A stretch of DNA of 64,000 nucleotides from Thermomonospora echinospora. GTDB taxonomy: Bacteria; Actinomycetota; Actinomycetes; Streptosporangiales; Streptosporangiaceae. The position numbers were made by a program, and so were the translations under genes. The stretch lies in assembly GCF_900108175.1 (NCBI RefSeq), contig NZ_FNVO01000010.1:186001-250000 (forward strand), read 5' to 3'. Under the pieces are notes generated by a model. The model ran no database searches and had not been told where the DNA came from. It worked only from the letters and a program-made list of their open reading frames with translations. Shown here in pieces: positions 55,024-61,626 of this stretch; the first letter of the stretch is position 1, and every line of letters begins with the position of its first letter.

Positions 55024-55449
55024 TCAGGGCTTGAGGCGGGCCCATACCCATTTGCCGCCTCGGGGGTCTTGTTTGCAGCCGCAGTCGATGGCGAGGGCGG
55101 TGACGAGGGGGAGGCCCCAGCCGCCGTTGTCGTCCCAGTGGGCGGGGGAGAGGTCGAGGGTGTCGGGGGTGGTGGGGGTGGGTTGCTTGATGTGGGGGGT
55201 ACGGGGGCTGGAGTCCCAGACGGCCACGACGAGGTAGATGCGGTCTCGGGTGAGGCGGAAGTGGATCTGCTTTCCCGGGGTCTCGGTGATCGCGTTGGTG
55301 ATCAATTCTGAGACGATCAGGAAAGCGTCGTCCAGAATGTGCGAGTCGCCCCATTTGAGAATTCTGGCCTCGGTAAGAGTGCGGGCCAGGCCGGGTGCGG
55401 CGGGGGACGCCAGCATGGACATGGACAGGCAGTCGGATGAGGTTGACAT
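55024..55449 (-). CDS. RsbW-like ATP-binding (anti-sigma-type) protein
   Basis: 141 residues from ATG 55449. HATPase fold of the RsbW/SpoIIAB type: LTEARILKWG, VSELITNAITETPG (N-box), VAVWDSSP (G1-box) and NGGWGLPLVTALA (G2-box). In WhiJ-type loci such a protein lies beside the XRE and DUF397 genes and may act as a kinase or anti-sigma-like partner. Divergent from the XRE gene across 102 bp. Confidence 0.9.
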   Translation of the reverse strand: MSTSSDCLSMSMLASPAAPGLARTLTEARILKWGDSHILDDAFLIVSELITNAITETPGKQIHFRLTRDRIYLVVAVWDSSPRTPHIKQPTPTTPDTLDLSPAHWDDNGGWGLPLVTALAIDCGCKQDPRGGKWVWARLKP

Positions 55450-55551
55450 GGCCGGCGCCTTCCTGAGGGATTCTGTGCTTCTCCCTTCACAGTGGGCTTT
55501 TCTGTAGTTAGGTTGGCCGTGTCCAACAGAAAACAAAACCGCGGAGGACCA
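55450..55551. promoter_or_regulatory. Divergent promoter region of the second WhiJ-type locus
   Basis: 102 bp between the ATPase and XRE starts, less GC-rich than its surroundings. It holds CTGTG/CACAG repeats, a GTTAGGTTGG stretch and a GGAGG site before ATG 55552. Autoregulation by the XRE protein would act here. Confidence 0.5.
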
Positions 55552-56367
55552 ATGCCGATCGTCCGTGACCCCCTCGACCCCAAGATCTCGATGTGGCACT
55601 TCCTCTCGTACTACCTACGGTTCATGCGGGAGAAGGAAGGGCTCTCGCTGACCCAGTGGGGGAGGATCATCGGGGCCGCCAAGTCGACTGTTTCGAACAT
55701 CGAGGCAGGACGGCACCGGCTCCAGGAGGACCATGCCAAGATCATCGACAGGAAGTTCGGGACCGGGCGGCTGATCGAGCTGCTGCTCTGGTTCGCCCGC
55801 GCGGCCCACGACCCGGACTGGTTCCGCCAGTTCACCCAGTACGAGGAACAGGCGAACGCGCTCAAGATGTACCACGGTGACGTGATCCCGTTCCCGCTCC
55901 AGACCGACGAGTACACCTGGGCCTACGTCCAAGCCAGCAACCACAAGGATCAGGAAGGCGAGTACGCCGCACGGCTCCAGCGCAAGCGCAACATCCTCGA
56001 CCGCAAGAACTCTCCGTTCATCTGGGCGATGCTTCACGAAAGCGCGCTGGCCAGCTTGGTCGGGGGCGCAGAGGTTATGAGGGCGCAGCTTCGGTACCTG
56101 CGTGAGGTGGCCGACCTGCCACACGTCATCGTTCGGGTCATCCCGTTCGCAGCAGGAGCGCATCTCGGTGCGGACGGTCCCTTCCAGATCATCAGCCTGG
56201 AGACCAGGGACATCGCGTACGCGGGTGCTCAGAATGGCGGGCGTTTGGTCGAGGAGCCAAGCGAAGTCAGGGAGTTCGGCTTTACATTTGATCGCATCGG
56301 CGCGAAGGCGGCATCCGAGGACGACTCGCGCAAGTTGATCGATCAGTGGTTGGAGAGGTGCCCATGA
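55552..56367 (+). CDS. WhiJ/Scr1-type XRE regulator (HTH + DUF5753)
   Basis: 271 residues from ATG 55552 (GCGGAGG upstream). XRE domain at about 15-70 (LRFMREKEGLSLTQWGRIIG), then DUF5753 with FPLQTDEYTWAYVQ and VRVIPFAAGAHLGADGPF. Same architecture as 6625-7434, but distinct enough to be a separate paralogue. Its stop overlaps the DUF397 start (ATGA). Confidence 0.92.
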   Translation: MPIVRDPLDPKISMWHFLSYYLRFMREKEGLSLTQWGRIIGAAKSTVSNIEAGRHRLQEDHAKIIDRKFGTGRLIELLLWFARAAHDPDWFRQFTQYEEQANALKMYHGDVIPFPLQTDEYTWAYVQASNHKDQEGEYAARLQRKRNILDRKNSPFIWAMLHESALASLVGGAEVMRAQLRYLREVADLPHVIVRVIPFAAGAHLGADGPFQIISLETRDIAYAGAQNGGRLVEEPSEVREFGFTFDRIGAKAASEDDSRKLIDQWLERCP

Positions 56368-56555
56368 CTGAGCAGTGGCGGAAGAGCTCCCACAGCGGCG
56401 GTGCCAACGACTCGGCGTGCGTCGAGCTGGCCGGACTGCCCGCCGGAGTCGGGATCCGGGACTCGAAGGACCCGGAGGGCGGGCGGCTGACCGTACGACG
56501 GGCCGCCTTCGGAGAGCTGGTCAGGCGCATCCGAGAGGGCGCGCTCGACCGCTGA
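56364..56555 (+). CDS. DUF397 protein 1 of the second WhiJ-type locus
   Basis: 63 residues; WRKSSHSGGANDSACVELAG and RDSKDPEGGRL are diagnostic of DUF397. Coupled to the XRE gene by ATGA. Followed 110 bp later by a close paralogue. Expected role: partner of the XRE regulator. Confidence 0.92.
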   Translation: MTEQWRKSSHSGGANDSACVELAGLPAGVGIRDSKDPEGGRLTVRRAAFGELVRRIREGALDR

Positions 56556-56665
56556 GCGGTAACGAACGGCGTCCTACCGGCCTGCGGCGGTCACCGGGCC
56601 GTACCCCCGGCGACCGCCACAGGCCACCGTCACCCCGCTCTGACCGGCAGACCCAGGAGGAGTAC

Positions 56666-56857
56666 ATGGCGATCCACTGGCGCAAGAGCTCCCACAGCGG
56701 TAGCTCGAACGACGAGTTCTGCGTCGAGCTGGCCGAACTGCCCGCAGGCGTGGCGATCCGGGACTCGAAGGACCCCGAGGGCGAGTGGCTGACCGTACGA
56801 CGGACCGCCTTCGCCGAACTCATCAGACTGATCCAGGACGGCGCACTCGACCGTTAG
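56666..56857 (+). CDS. DUF397 protein 2 of the second WhiJ-type locus
   Basis: 63 residues with AGGAGGAG before ATG 56666. WRKSSHSGSSNDEFCVELAE and RDSKDPEGEWL. Nearly the same length and pattern as DUF397 protein 1, so a recent duplication. The hairpin element copy B begins 20 nt after its stop. Confidence 0.92.
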   Translation: MAIHWRKSSHSGSSNDEFCVELAELPAGVAIRDSKDPEGEWLTVRRTAFAELIRLIQDGALDR

Positions 56858-56877
56858 ACCGGCGATCGAGGCGCCCA

Positions 56878-57014
56878 CCGGTCCGTGGCAGGCCGCGAGC
56901 AGCCCCTCGCGACCTGCCGCGCACCGGTCCCGTACGTCCGGAGGTTTGCAGCTCCCCGACCCGCCTTGTTGACGCGCGGGCGGGCTGGGGTTCCAGAGCG
57001 CGGTAACGGCCGCG
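56878..57014 (+). ncRNA. Structured repeat element, copy B
   Basis: Hairpin 1 is about 22 bp (56878-56899 with 56906-56927) with two mismatches. The linker CCGTACGTCCGGAGG (56930-56944) follows. Hairpin 2 is 12 bp (56954-56965 with 56979-56990). Hairpin 3 is 56999-57003 with 57010-57014. It is immediately followed by a small hairpin (57022-57037) that holds the AGGAGG site of the next gene, so it could act as that gene's leader. Copies A and C share the plan. Confidence 0.65.
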
Positions 57015-57021
57015 CCCAGGA

Positions 57022-57037
57022 GGCTCTAGGAGGAGCC
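57022..57037 (+). promoter_or_regulatory. Hairpin sequestering a ribosome-binding site
   Basis: GGCTC (57022-57026) pairs with GAGCC (57033-57037); the AGGAGG of the gene starting at 57039 lies in its loop and 3' arm. This could couple translation to the upstream structured element. Confidence 0.45.
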
Positions 57038-57038
57038 G

Positions 57039-57464
57039 ATGTCACGAGATCCCCGAGAGTTGATCAGTCCGGACCTGTTCGACAAGCTCACCGAGCGGGT
57101 CATGAAGGACGAGGGCCACGACCGGGACATGGCTGAGCGGGTCGTCACTCAGACGCTCGTGTTCCTGGTGGCCTGCGCCCAGAACCCCGGCGCGAAGCTG
57201 GCACCGTCCAACGCCACCGACCCCGGGTGGCATGCCTTCATCCTGCACACCAAGGCGTACGCGGAGTTCTGCGACCGAGTGGCCGGCCGGTTCATCCACC
57301 ACCTGCCGATCATGAACGACGACATCCGGTCCGGTAACGCCCTGGCCCGGACCGTGGAGGCCCTGCACCGGACCGGGTACCCGGTGGACGGCGAACTGTG
57401 GCCGGAGGCCCCCACGTGCATGAACACGTGCAACCATCCCTGCCATGACTCGGACGACGACTGA
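57039..57464 (+). CDS. GRDP-like small protein (WH...HH motif)
   Basis: 141 residues. TDPGWHAFILHTKAYAEFC (about residues 66-84) and GRFIHHLPI (about 88-96) resemble the glycine-rich-domain-protein-like (GRDP) motif, with conserved Trp/His and Cys/His that may bind metal. The C-terminus is Cys/His-rich (CMNTCNHPCHD). Function unknown. Its end overlaps the phosphotransferase gene by 20 nt, so the two are co-transcribed. Confidence 0.68.
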   Translation: MSRDPRELISPDLFDKLTERVMKDEGHDRDMAERVVTQTLVFLVACAQNPGAKLAPSNATDPGWHAFILHTKAYAEFCDRVAGRFIHHLPIMNDDIRSGNALARTVEALHRTGYPVDGELWPEAPTCMNTCNHPCHDSDDD

Positions 57465-58239
57465 CCGGATCACCTGGGCCGACCTGCCGAGAGTCGTGCG
57501 CGACCAGGTCCGGGAACGTACGGGCCGGGTCACGGGCAGCCGTCCGGCGGGTGGCGACCGATCCGACATCACCGCCACCCTCGACACCGCAACAGGGCCG
57601 GTGTTCATCAAGGGCGCTCACGGGGGTGTCTTCGCCCGTTCCCTGAACAACGAGGCCCGGGTGTCCCCGCACGTGGCGGGTATCGCCCCGGGTCTGCTGT
57701 GGCGTTTTGAGGTGGACGGCTGGACGGTTCTCGGTTTCGAGTACATCGAGGGCCGCCACGCGGACTACTCGCCCGGCTCTGCCGATCTCGGCCTGCTCCA
57801 CACGGCGGTGTCCCACCTTCAGACCATCCCCGTTCCTGAAGTGGTCACCAGAGGAGCCGAACGCCACTATGGCGGCCTCGACGTCTTGACCGGCGGCAAC
57901 CTTCTTCACACCGACCTGCACCCTGAGAATGTGCTCATCACCCCGCGACGTGCGTACATCGTCGATTGGGCGTGGGCCTGCAAGGGCGCTGCGTGGGCAG
58001 AGCCGGCCATGCTGGCCTTCCGCCTCATGGCGGCCGGTCACACCGTCGAGTCCGCCGAAGCCTGGGGCAGGTCCTTCCCGTCCTGGACCGACGGCCGACC
58101 GCTGGCGGCGTTCGTGGCCGCCAACGCCCGGGTATGGGAGCGAGCCGCACAACAGGACCCCCAGGAATGGAAGATCCGGGCCGCCGCCCTCGCCCGGCAG
58201 TGGGCCGATTACCACCGCCCCGAGGCAGGTCGCATGTAG
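57445..58239 (+). CDS. APH-family phosphotransferase
   Basis: 264 residues. Protein-kinase-like APH fold: GPVFIKG for the ATP-binding Lys (about residue 55), Brenner motif LLHTDLHPENVLI (about 152) with the catalytic Asp, and IVDWAWA (about 172) for the metal Asp. It would phosphorylate a hydroxyl on a small molecule, classically an aminoglycoside or macrolide, but many family members act on other metabolites. The overlap with the GRDP-like gene suggests a shared task. Confidence 0.87.
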   Translation: MTRTTTDRITWADLPRVVRDQVRERTGRVTGSRPAGGDRSDITATLDTATGPVFIKGAHGGVFARSLNNEARVSPHVAGIAPGLLWRFEVDGWTVLGFEYIEGRHADYSPGSADLGLLHTAVSHLQTIPVPEVVTRGAERHYGGLDVLTGGNLLHTDLHPENVLITPRRAYIVDWAWACKGAAWAEPAMLAFRLMAAGHTVESAEAWGRSFPSWTDGRPLAAFVAANARVWERAAQQDPQEWKIRAAALARQWADYHRPEAGRM

Positions 58240-58305
58240 CCGAACGCCAAGAACAAAGACTTCAAGACGGCGTGGAAGCCGCTGAACGACAGGGCGGTGC
58301 GCTCG

Positions 58306-58443
58306 CCGGTCCGTGGCAGGCCGCGAGCAGCCCCTCGCGGCCTGCCGCGCGCCGGTCCCGTACGTCCGGAGGTTTCAAGCTCCCTGGCCCACCTTGACGA
58401 CGCGTGGGTGGGCCGGGGTTCCAGAGCGCGGCGACCGGCCGCG
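58306..58443 (+). ncRNA. Structured repeat element, copy C
   Basis: Hairpin 1 is about 22 bp (58306-58327 with 58334-58355). The linker CCGTACGTCCGGAGG (58358-58372) follows. Hairpin 2 is a 12-bp stem with one G-U (58382-58393 with 58407-58418). Hairpin 3 is 58427-58431 with 58439-58443. In hairpin 2 an A-U pair replaces the G-C pair seen in copies A and B, a compensatory change. It lies between the phosphotransferase and DUF1707 genes. Confidence 0.65.
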
Positions 58444-58521
58444 TCCGGGGGAGGCTCCAGGCAGTGTTCGAGAGGTGCAGCCCCAGTCTGCTCAGTCCGC
58501 TGGCTGCTTATCCTTGGGGTC

Positions 58522-59139
58522 ATGACCGCCCCGCCTCCAGAGCCCTTTCCGCGCCCTGCTCCCTCAGGAGAGCTTCGCGCCTCTCACGCCGACCGGGAAG
58601 CAGTGGTGGAGCAACTGCGCGATGCGGCGGCCGAGGGGCGAATCGACCTCGATGAGCTGGATTCGCGCCTGGAGCAGGCGCTGAAGTCCAAGACTCACGC
58701 CGAGTTGGCCGCCCTGACCGCCGACTTGCCGAGGCCGAGTTCCGTTGAGAGCCGGCCGCCCCTGGTGCTCAAGGGCGGTATGCACGGCGCGTCTCGGGGC
58801 CCCGGGCGCTGGGAGGTTCCCGGGCAGGTGATCGCTCACGGAGGCGTGGGGGGTGTGAAGATCGACTTCACCCGGGCCGCGTGCCGCCTCCGGGAGGTCG
58901 CGGTGGAGGCGTACGGGGAGATGGCCGGTGTCACGATCGTCATCCCCGACGGCTGGGCCGCAGACACCAGCGGCATGGATCCCGGCGTCGGCGGCCTGAA
59001 GGACAAGACCACTCCCGACCGGCTCCCGGGAACTCCGCTGATCCGGCTCACCGGGTCCGGCGGCATGGCGGGAGTGGTCATCCGCCACCCCAACCGCCGG
59101 GAACGACGCAAGCTGCACAGCAACCCGACGCAGGGCTAG
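58522..59139 (+). CDS. DUF1707 (SHOCT-like) domain protein
   Basis: 205 residues from ATG 58522. The DUF1707 domain is at about 14-65 (RASHADREAVVEQLRDAAAEGRIDL, LDSRLEQALKSKTHAELAAL). A beta-rich C-terminal half (LREVAVEAYGEMAGVTIVIP) resembles the cell-wall-active DUF2154-like tail. No membrane helix. Widespread in actinomycetes, function unknown. Copy C of the hairpin element lies in its 281-bp upstream region. Confidence 0.88.
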   Translation: MTAPPPEPFPRPAPSGELRASHADREAVVEQLRDAAAEGRIDLDELDSRLEQALKSKTHAELAALTADLPRPSSVESRPPLVLKGGMHGASRGPGRWEVPGQVIAHGGVGGVKIDFTRAACRLREVAVEAYGEMAGVTIVIPDGWAADTSGMDPGVGGLKDKTTPDRLPGTPLIRLTGSGGMAGVVIRHPNRRERRKLHSNPTQG

Positions 59140-59220
59140 GACGCGTGCCGAGGCGTTGATCAAGACCTGAAACGACCTCGGACGGCGGGCGCGGGCCAGG
59201 CGAGCTGCTGTGAACCAGTC

Positions 59221-60018
59221 TTACAGTCCGTAGCGGCCGAGCACGTCCCGCCTGCGCGGTGCAAGGAACTTCCGCATCATCCGGCCGTTGGTGAGCCATG
59301 CGATGGCGTCGCCGTTCTTGGTGCTGGCCAGCATTCTGTCGGTCAGGTAGGGCGCGACGTCGTCGACGTGATCGCACAGGATGTTGAGGGTCCTGCGCTG
59401 CTTGTCCACCAGTTCCGGGGCGGCGGCGGCCTCCCGGAGCCACCCCTCGGTGATGAGCACGCCGGGGCGGATCTGCCCGACTCGCACGTCGGTGCCGGCG
59501 ACCTCCTTGACCAGTGCCCGGGTGAAGGAGTCCAGGCCGCGCTTGGTGGCCGAGTAGACGCCCATGCCCGCCCGGACACGGCCGTCGCTGCCGCCGCCGA
59601 GGACGTTGAAGACGTGGCCGCCGCCGTGGGCGAGCATGCCGCGGACGGCGACCTGGGCGCCGTACACGGTGCCGAGCATGTTCGTGGTGACCATCGCACG
59701 GACGTCGTCGGCCGTGGTCTCGACGATGGGGCGGGTGGTGTGGGCGACGCCGGCGTTGTTGACCCACAGGTCGACCCCGCCCAGCGCATCCGTCGCAGCG
59801 TCCCACAACTCCTGGACCTGCGCGGCATCGCTGACGTCCACGATGTGCCCGTGGACCGTGGCACTCCCGGCCGCCTCGGGGCGCAGCCGTTCGACGGCGT
59901 CGTCCACCGCCGTCTGCGTACGGCCCGAGACGACAACGCCGTGCCCGCGCCGCAGCAGCTCACGGGCGAGCGCGAGGCCGATTCCCTTGGTGCTGCCGGT
60001 GACGACTGCCTTCCGCAT
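59221..60018 (-). CDS. Short-chain dehydrogenase/reductase
   Basis: 265 residues from ATG 60018 with AGGAG upstream. TGSTKGIG (residues 8-15), NNAG (about 90), the Ser region VFNVLGGGS and YSATK (about 151-155) are intact, so it is a functional classical SDR using NAD(P)H. The substrate is unknown. Single gene; a 292-bp gap follows to the AbrB-family gene. Confidence 0.9.
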   Translation of the reverse strand: MRKAVVTGSTKGIGLALARELLRRGHGVVVSGRTQTAVDDAVERLRPEAAGSATVHGHIVDVSDAAQVQELWDAATDALGGVDLWVNNAGVAHTTRPIVETTADDVRAMVTTNMLGTVYGAQVAVRGMLAHGGGHVFNVLGGGSDGRVRAGMGVYSATKRGLDSFTRALVKEVAGTDVRVGQIRPGVLITEGWLREAAAAPELVDKQRRTLNILCDHVDDVAPYLTDRMLASTKNGDAIAWLTNGRMMRKFLAPRRRDVLGRYGL

Positions 60019-60310
60019 GGCTGCTCCTGGAGAGAGGACGGGCCACAGGCACGGATCTCCTCGCCGCACCGGTCGCGGTCACGCACGGGGCGGCCGCCCG
60101 CAGCAGCCTGCCTGAGGCTGGGGAGGGAGCGGACACCCGGCGTCGGCGCCGATCTTACGCCGTGTCCTCCCCCTCCGAACAGACCGATTGTCCGCGGTGA
60201 GGACGGCGACGTCTTGAGGACATCCGGCACCCGCCCGTACCACCTCGGCAGGGGCGGTGCGCGGCGAGGCACGCGGGGGAGATTGTGACCGGTGGCCGCC
60301 GCGGCCGTGG

Positions 60311-61429
60311 TCATCTCGTGCGCGGCCGGTCGCGGGGACCGTGGTGGAGGGCCAGCCGGATCAGCAGCGGGGCCAGGAACGTCATCTCGAACAGGCGGAG
60401 GCTCTGCACGCTGGAGATCAGGGGCAGGTTCGCGTGTGCGGAGGACGCCGTCGCCAGCACCGCGTTGATCCCGCCGGGCGTGGTGGCCAGGTAGGTGTCC
60501 CCGAAGGGGATGTGGGTGAGGGCGGAGATCGTCCAGGCCAGGGCCCCGCAGACCGCGCTGACGGCCACGGTGCAGGCCAGCGCGGCGGGCAGGATCCGGC
60601 GCAGCCGCCACACGGTCCGGCGGGAGAACCGCAGGCCGACGTCCAGGCCGATCATGGTGAACAGCAGGGTCTGCAGGACCCCGCCGGGGGCGAACCCGTG
60701 CGCGACGCCGGTCACGGTGAGCACCGCGGACACCAGCAGGGGGCCGATCATGGCCGGGCTGGGCAGCCGCAGGTGCCGCCCCAGCGACACGCCGAGCAGC
60801 ACGACGGCCGCCAGCACGAGCAGACCCCACATCTGGTCGTGGCCGCCGACCAGATGCCAGGGAGCGACGTCGTCGGCGTCGGGCGCACCGGCACTCCCCT
60901 GCCGCGCCCCGGGAAGGATCCAGCTCAGCAGCAGGGGTGTGCTCATCACGATCATGGCCACCCGCAGGTACTGCAGGAACGCCACCAGACGGCCGTCGGC
61001 GCCGAGATCGTCGGCCGAGGCCACCGCGGCGGCCGAGCCCCCGGCGATCATGCCGAGGGTGGCCGTGGCCCGGTCCACGCCGCTGAAGCGGACCATGACC
61101 CAGGCCGCCGCCTGGCAGATGAACAGCGTCGCCAGGGTCACCGCGACCAGGGGAACGGCCGAGCCGGCCACACCGCCCAGCGCCGCCGGATTCAGGTAGG
61201 TCCCCATCAGCACACCGAGCAGCGCCTGCGCACCACGGTTGAACGGGGCGGGCGGCCGATGGCGCACCAGGCCGGTGGCGGCCGCGACCAGCCCGAGCAG
61301 CAGCGGCACCAGTATGTGCGGCGAGGGCACGACCGGCTCGCCCAGTTCACCTGCCGCCGCCATGACCGGCAGGACCGCCACCCACACCGGCCATCCGAGG
61401 TGACCACCGGGACGCGGCAGAACCCTCAT
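60311..61429 (-). CDS. AbrB-family membrane permease
   Basis: 372 residues with about ten membrane helices in two repeats. TLGMIAGGSAAAVASADDLGAD (about residues 135-156) and TTPGGINAVLATASS (about 317-331) are the duplicated Gly-rich motifs of the AbrB/PF05145 family (earlier called ammonia-monooxygenase-like). Some members are putative regulators or transporters; no substrate is established. Single gene, divergent from the subtilase-like gene across 197 bp. Confidence 0.87.
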   Translation of the reverse strand: MRVLPRPGGHLGWPVWVAVLPVMAAAGELGEPVVPSPHILVPLLLGLVAAATGLVRHRPPAPFNRGAQALLGVLMGTYLNPAALGGVAGSAVPLVAVTLATLFICQAAAWVMVRFSGVDRATATLGMIAGGSAAAVASADDLGADGRLVAFLQYLRVAMIVMSTPLLLSWILPGARQGSAGAPDADDVAPWHLVGGHDQMWGLLVLAAVVLLGVSLGRHLRLPSPAMIGPLLVSAVLTVTGVAHGFAPGGVLQTLLFTMIGLDVGLRFSRRTVWRLRRILPAALACTVAVSAVCGALAWTISALTHIPFGDTYLATTPGGINAVLATASSAHANLPLISSVQSLRLFEMTFLAPLLIRLALHHGPRDRPRTR

Positions 61430-61626
61430 ATCACCGACAGTAGGAACGGCGAGGTCAGTAGAGGGTAAACGGTGCAGTAACAGCGTCCGCCGAGTACGGG
61501 GTCGCCGAGGCCGTGCCGGAGCCTCGTGTGCTCGGCGGGGAAACGGGCGAATCGGTAAAAGCTCGCGCGAGGGCCGAGGTCAAGAACGATAATGGCGGAT
61601 CATTTGTGATGATCTTCAGGAGTGAG

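Noticed and set aside
59343-60830. A 495-residue minus-strand frame overlapping the SDR and AbrB-family genes
   Set aside because: It spans two recognised genes in other frames and an intergenic gap. Translation is Pro/Arg-rich without motifs.
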